From contig NZ_VMHN01000002.1 of the NCBI RefSeq assembly GCF_008795955.1, forward strand, positions 854,735-918,734: a stretch of 64,000 nucleotides of DNA. The letters are read 5' to 3'. Made by a program: the position numbers and the translations under genes. Source of the DNA: Marinobacter denitrificans. GTDB taxonomy: Bacteria; Pseudomonadota; Gammaproteobacteria; Pseudomonadales; Oleiphilaceae. Position 1 is the stretch's first letter. Each line of letters starts with the position of its first letter. Of this stretch, positions 63,874-64,000 are shown piece by piece. The notes under the pieces were generated by a model that was not told the origin of the DNA, did no database searches, and saw only the letters and a list, made by a program, of their open reading frames with translations.

Positions 63874-64000
63874 TGACCTGCTCCCCTCTAGCTTAACCGT
63901 TTCCAGCTTAGTAATGTTCATCACAGCAGAGGACGATGAACATGAAAAAGCGATTTTCAGACGAGCAGATCATCAACATTCTGAAGGAAGCCGAAGCGGG
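63874..64000 (+). mobile_element. left end of an IS3-family insertion sequence (partial)
   Basis: TGACCTGCTCCCCTCTAG at 63874 looks like an IS3-family terminal repeat of the IS407/IS51 kind, 69 bases ahead of a transposase start. The right end lies beyond the window, so length and target duplication cannot be checked. Confidence 0.6.
63943..64000 (+). CDS. IS3-family transposase OrfA (partial)
   Basis: The first 19 codons (MKKRFSDEQIINILKEAEA) match the N-terminus of IS3-family OrfA helix-turn-helix proteins. AGGA lies 8 bases upstream of the ATG at 63943; an ATG at 63937 is less well spaced. Cut by the window end. Confidence 0.85.

Noticed and set aside
56024..64000. Prophage or genomic island with tRNA attachment site
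   Set aside because: No phage structural, integrase or tRNA-end duplication signals; the only tRNA is 33 kb away.

Overview
The window is a 64 kb piece of a gammaproteobacterial chromosome, most likely Marinobacter or a close marine relative. This rests on the Pseudomonas-type order suhB/trmJ-cysE-iscR-iscS-ndk-rlmN-pilW-rodZ-ispG-hisS-yfgM-bamB-der, the split B12-dependent ribonucleotide reductase nrdJa/nrdJb, a MASE2-type adenylate cyclase, a DUF6160-like exported protein and a sigma-54-driven flagellar rod/hook operon. The assignment is by protein resemblance only; no database search was run.

Layout. 1-3.5 kb: ackA-pta acetate/acetyl-phosphate genes. 3.5-17.3 kb: a long minus-strand housekeeping block (der, bamB, yfgM, hisS, ispG, rodZ, pilW, rlmN, ndk, iscS, iscR, cysE, trmJ), with suhB divergent from trmJ. 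The block keeps the usual neighbours of the isc operon but lacks iscU, iscA, hscB, hscA, fdx and iscX, and IscS lacks the C-terminal tail that docks IscU. SuhB lacks the inositol-phosphatase metal-binding motif. 17.3-23.0 kb: secF-secD-yajC-tgt-queA and a tRNA-Leu(CAA). 23.1-34.4 kb: flgBCDEFGHIJKL, with sigma-54-type promoters ahead of flgB and flgF. 34.6-43.2 kb: nitroreductase, class III adenylate cyclase, queF, an ABC-2 exporter, two lipoproteins, a degenerate HD-GYP protein and a PilZ protein. 43.3-51.4 kb: a ferric-iron binding protein and permease without an ATPase gene, a thioesterase, an acyl-CoA synthetase and a three-gene ABC importer. 51.5-55.8 kb: a DUF6160-like protein and nrdJa/nrdJb behind NrdR-like boxes and a DnaA box.

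56.0-63.8 kb is the accessory region: twelve integron gene cassettes in one orientation, separated by attC sites and mostly carrying proteins of unknown function. For every cassette the 7-base start (GTTRRRY) is the exact reverse complement of the 7-base box at its own 3' end (RYYYAAC), which fixes the boundaries. No integron integrase gene is present in the window, so the array is an integrase-less attC cluster (CALIN) or is detached from its integrase. The array runs into the start of an IS3-family element cut by the window edge.

Functionally the core genes cover acetate overflow, ribosome and tRNA modification, protein export, outer-membrane assembly, flagellar assembly and oxygen-independent dNTP synthesis. 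The cassette array is the variable part. Its membrane and coiled-coil proteins and a two-gene zinc-ribbon cassette are the best places to look for an undescribed system, possibly phage defence; that function is inference.
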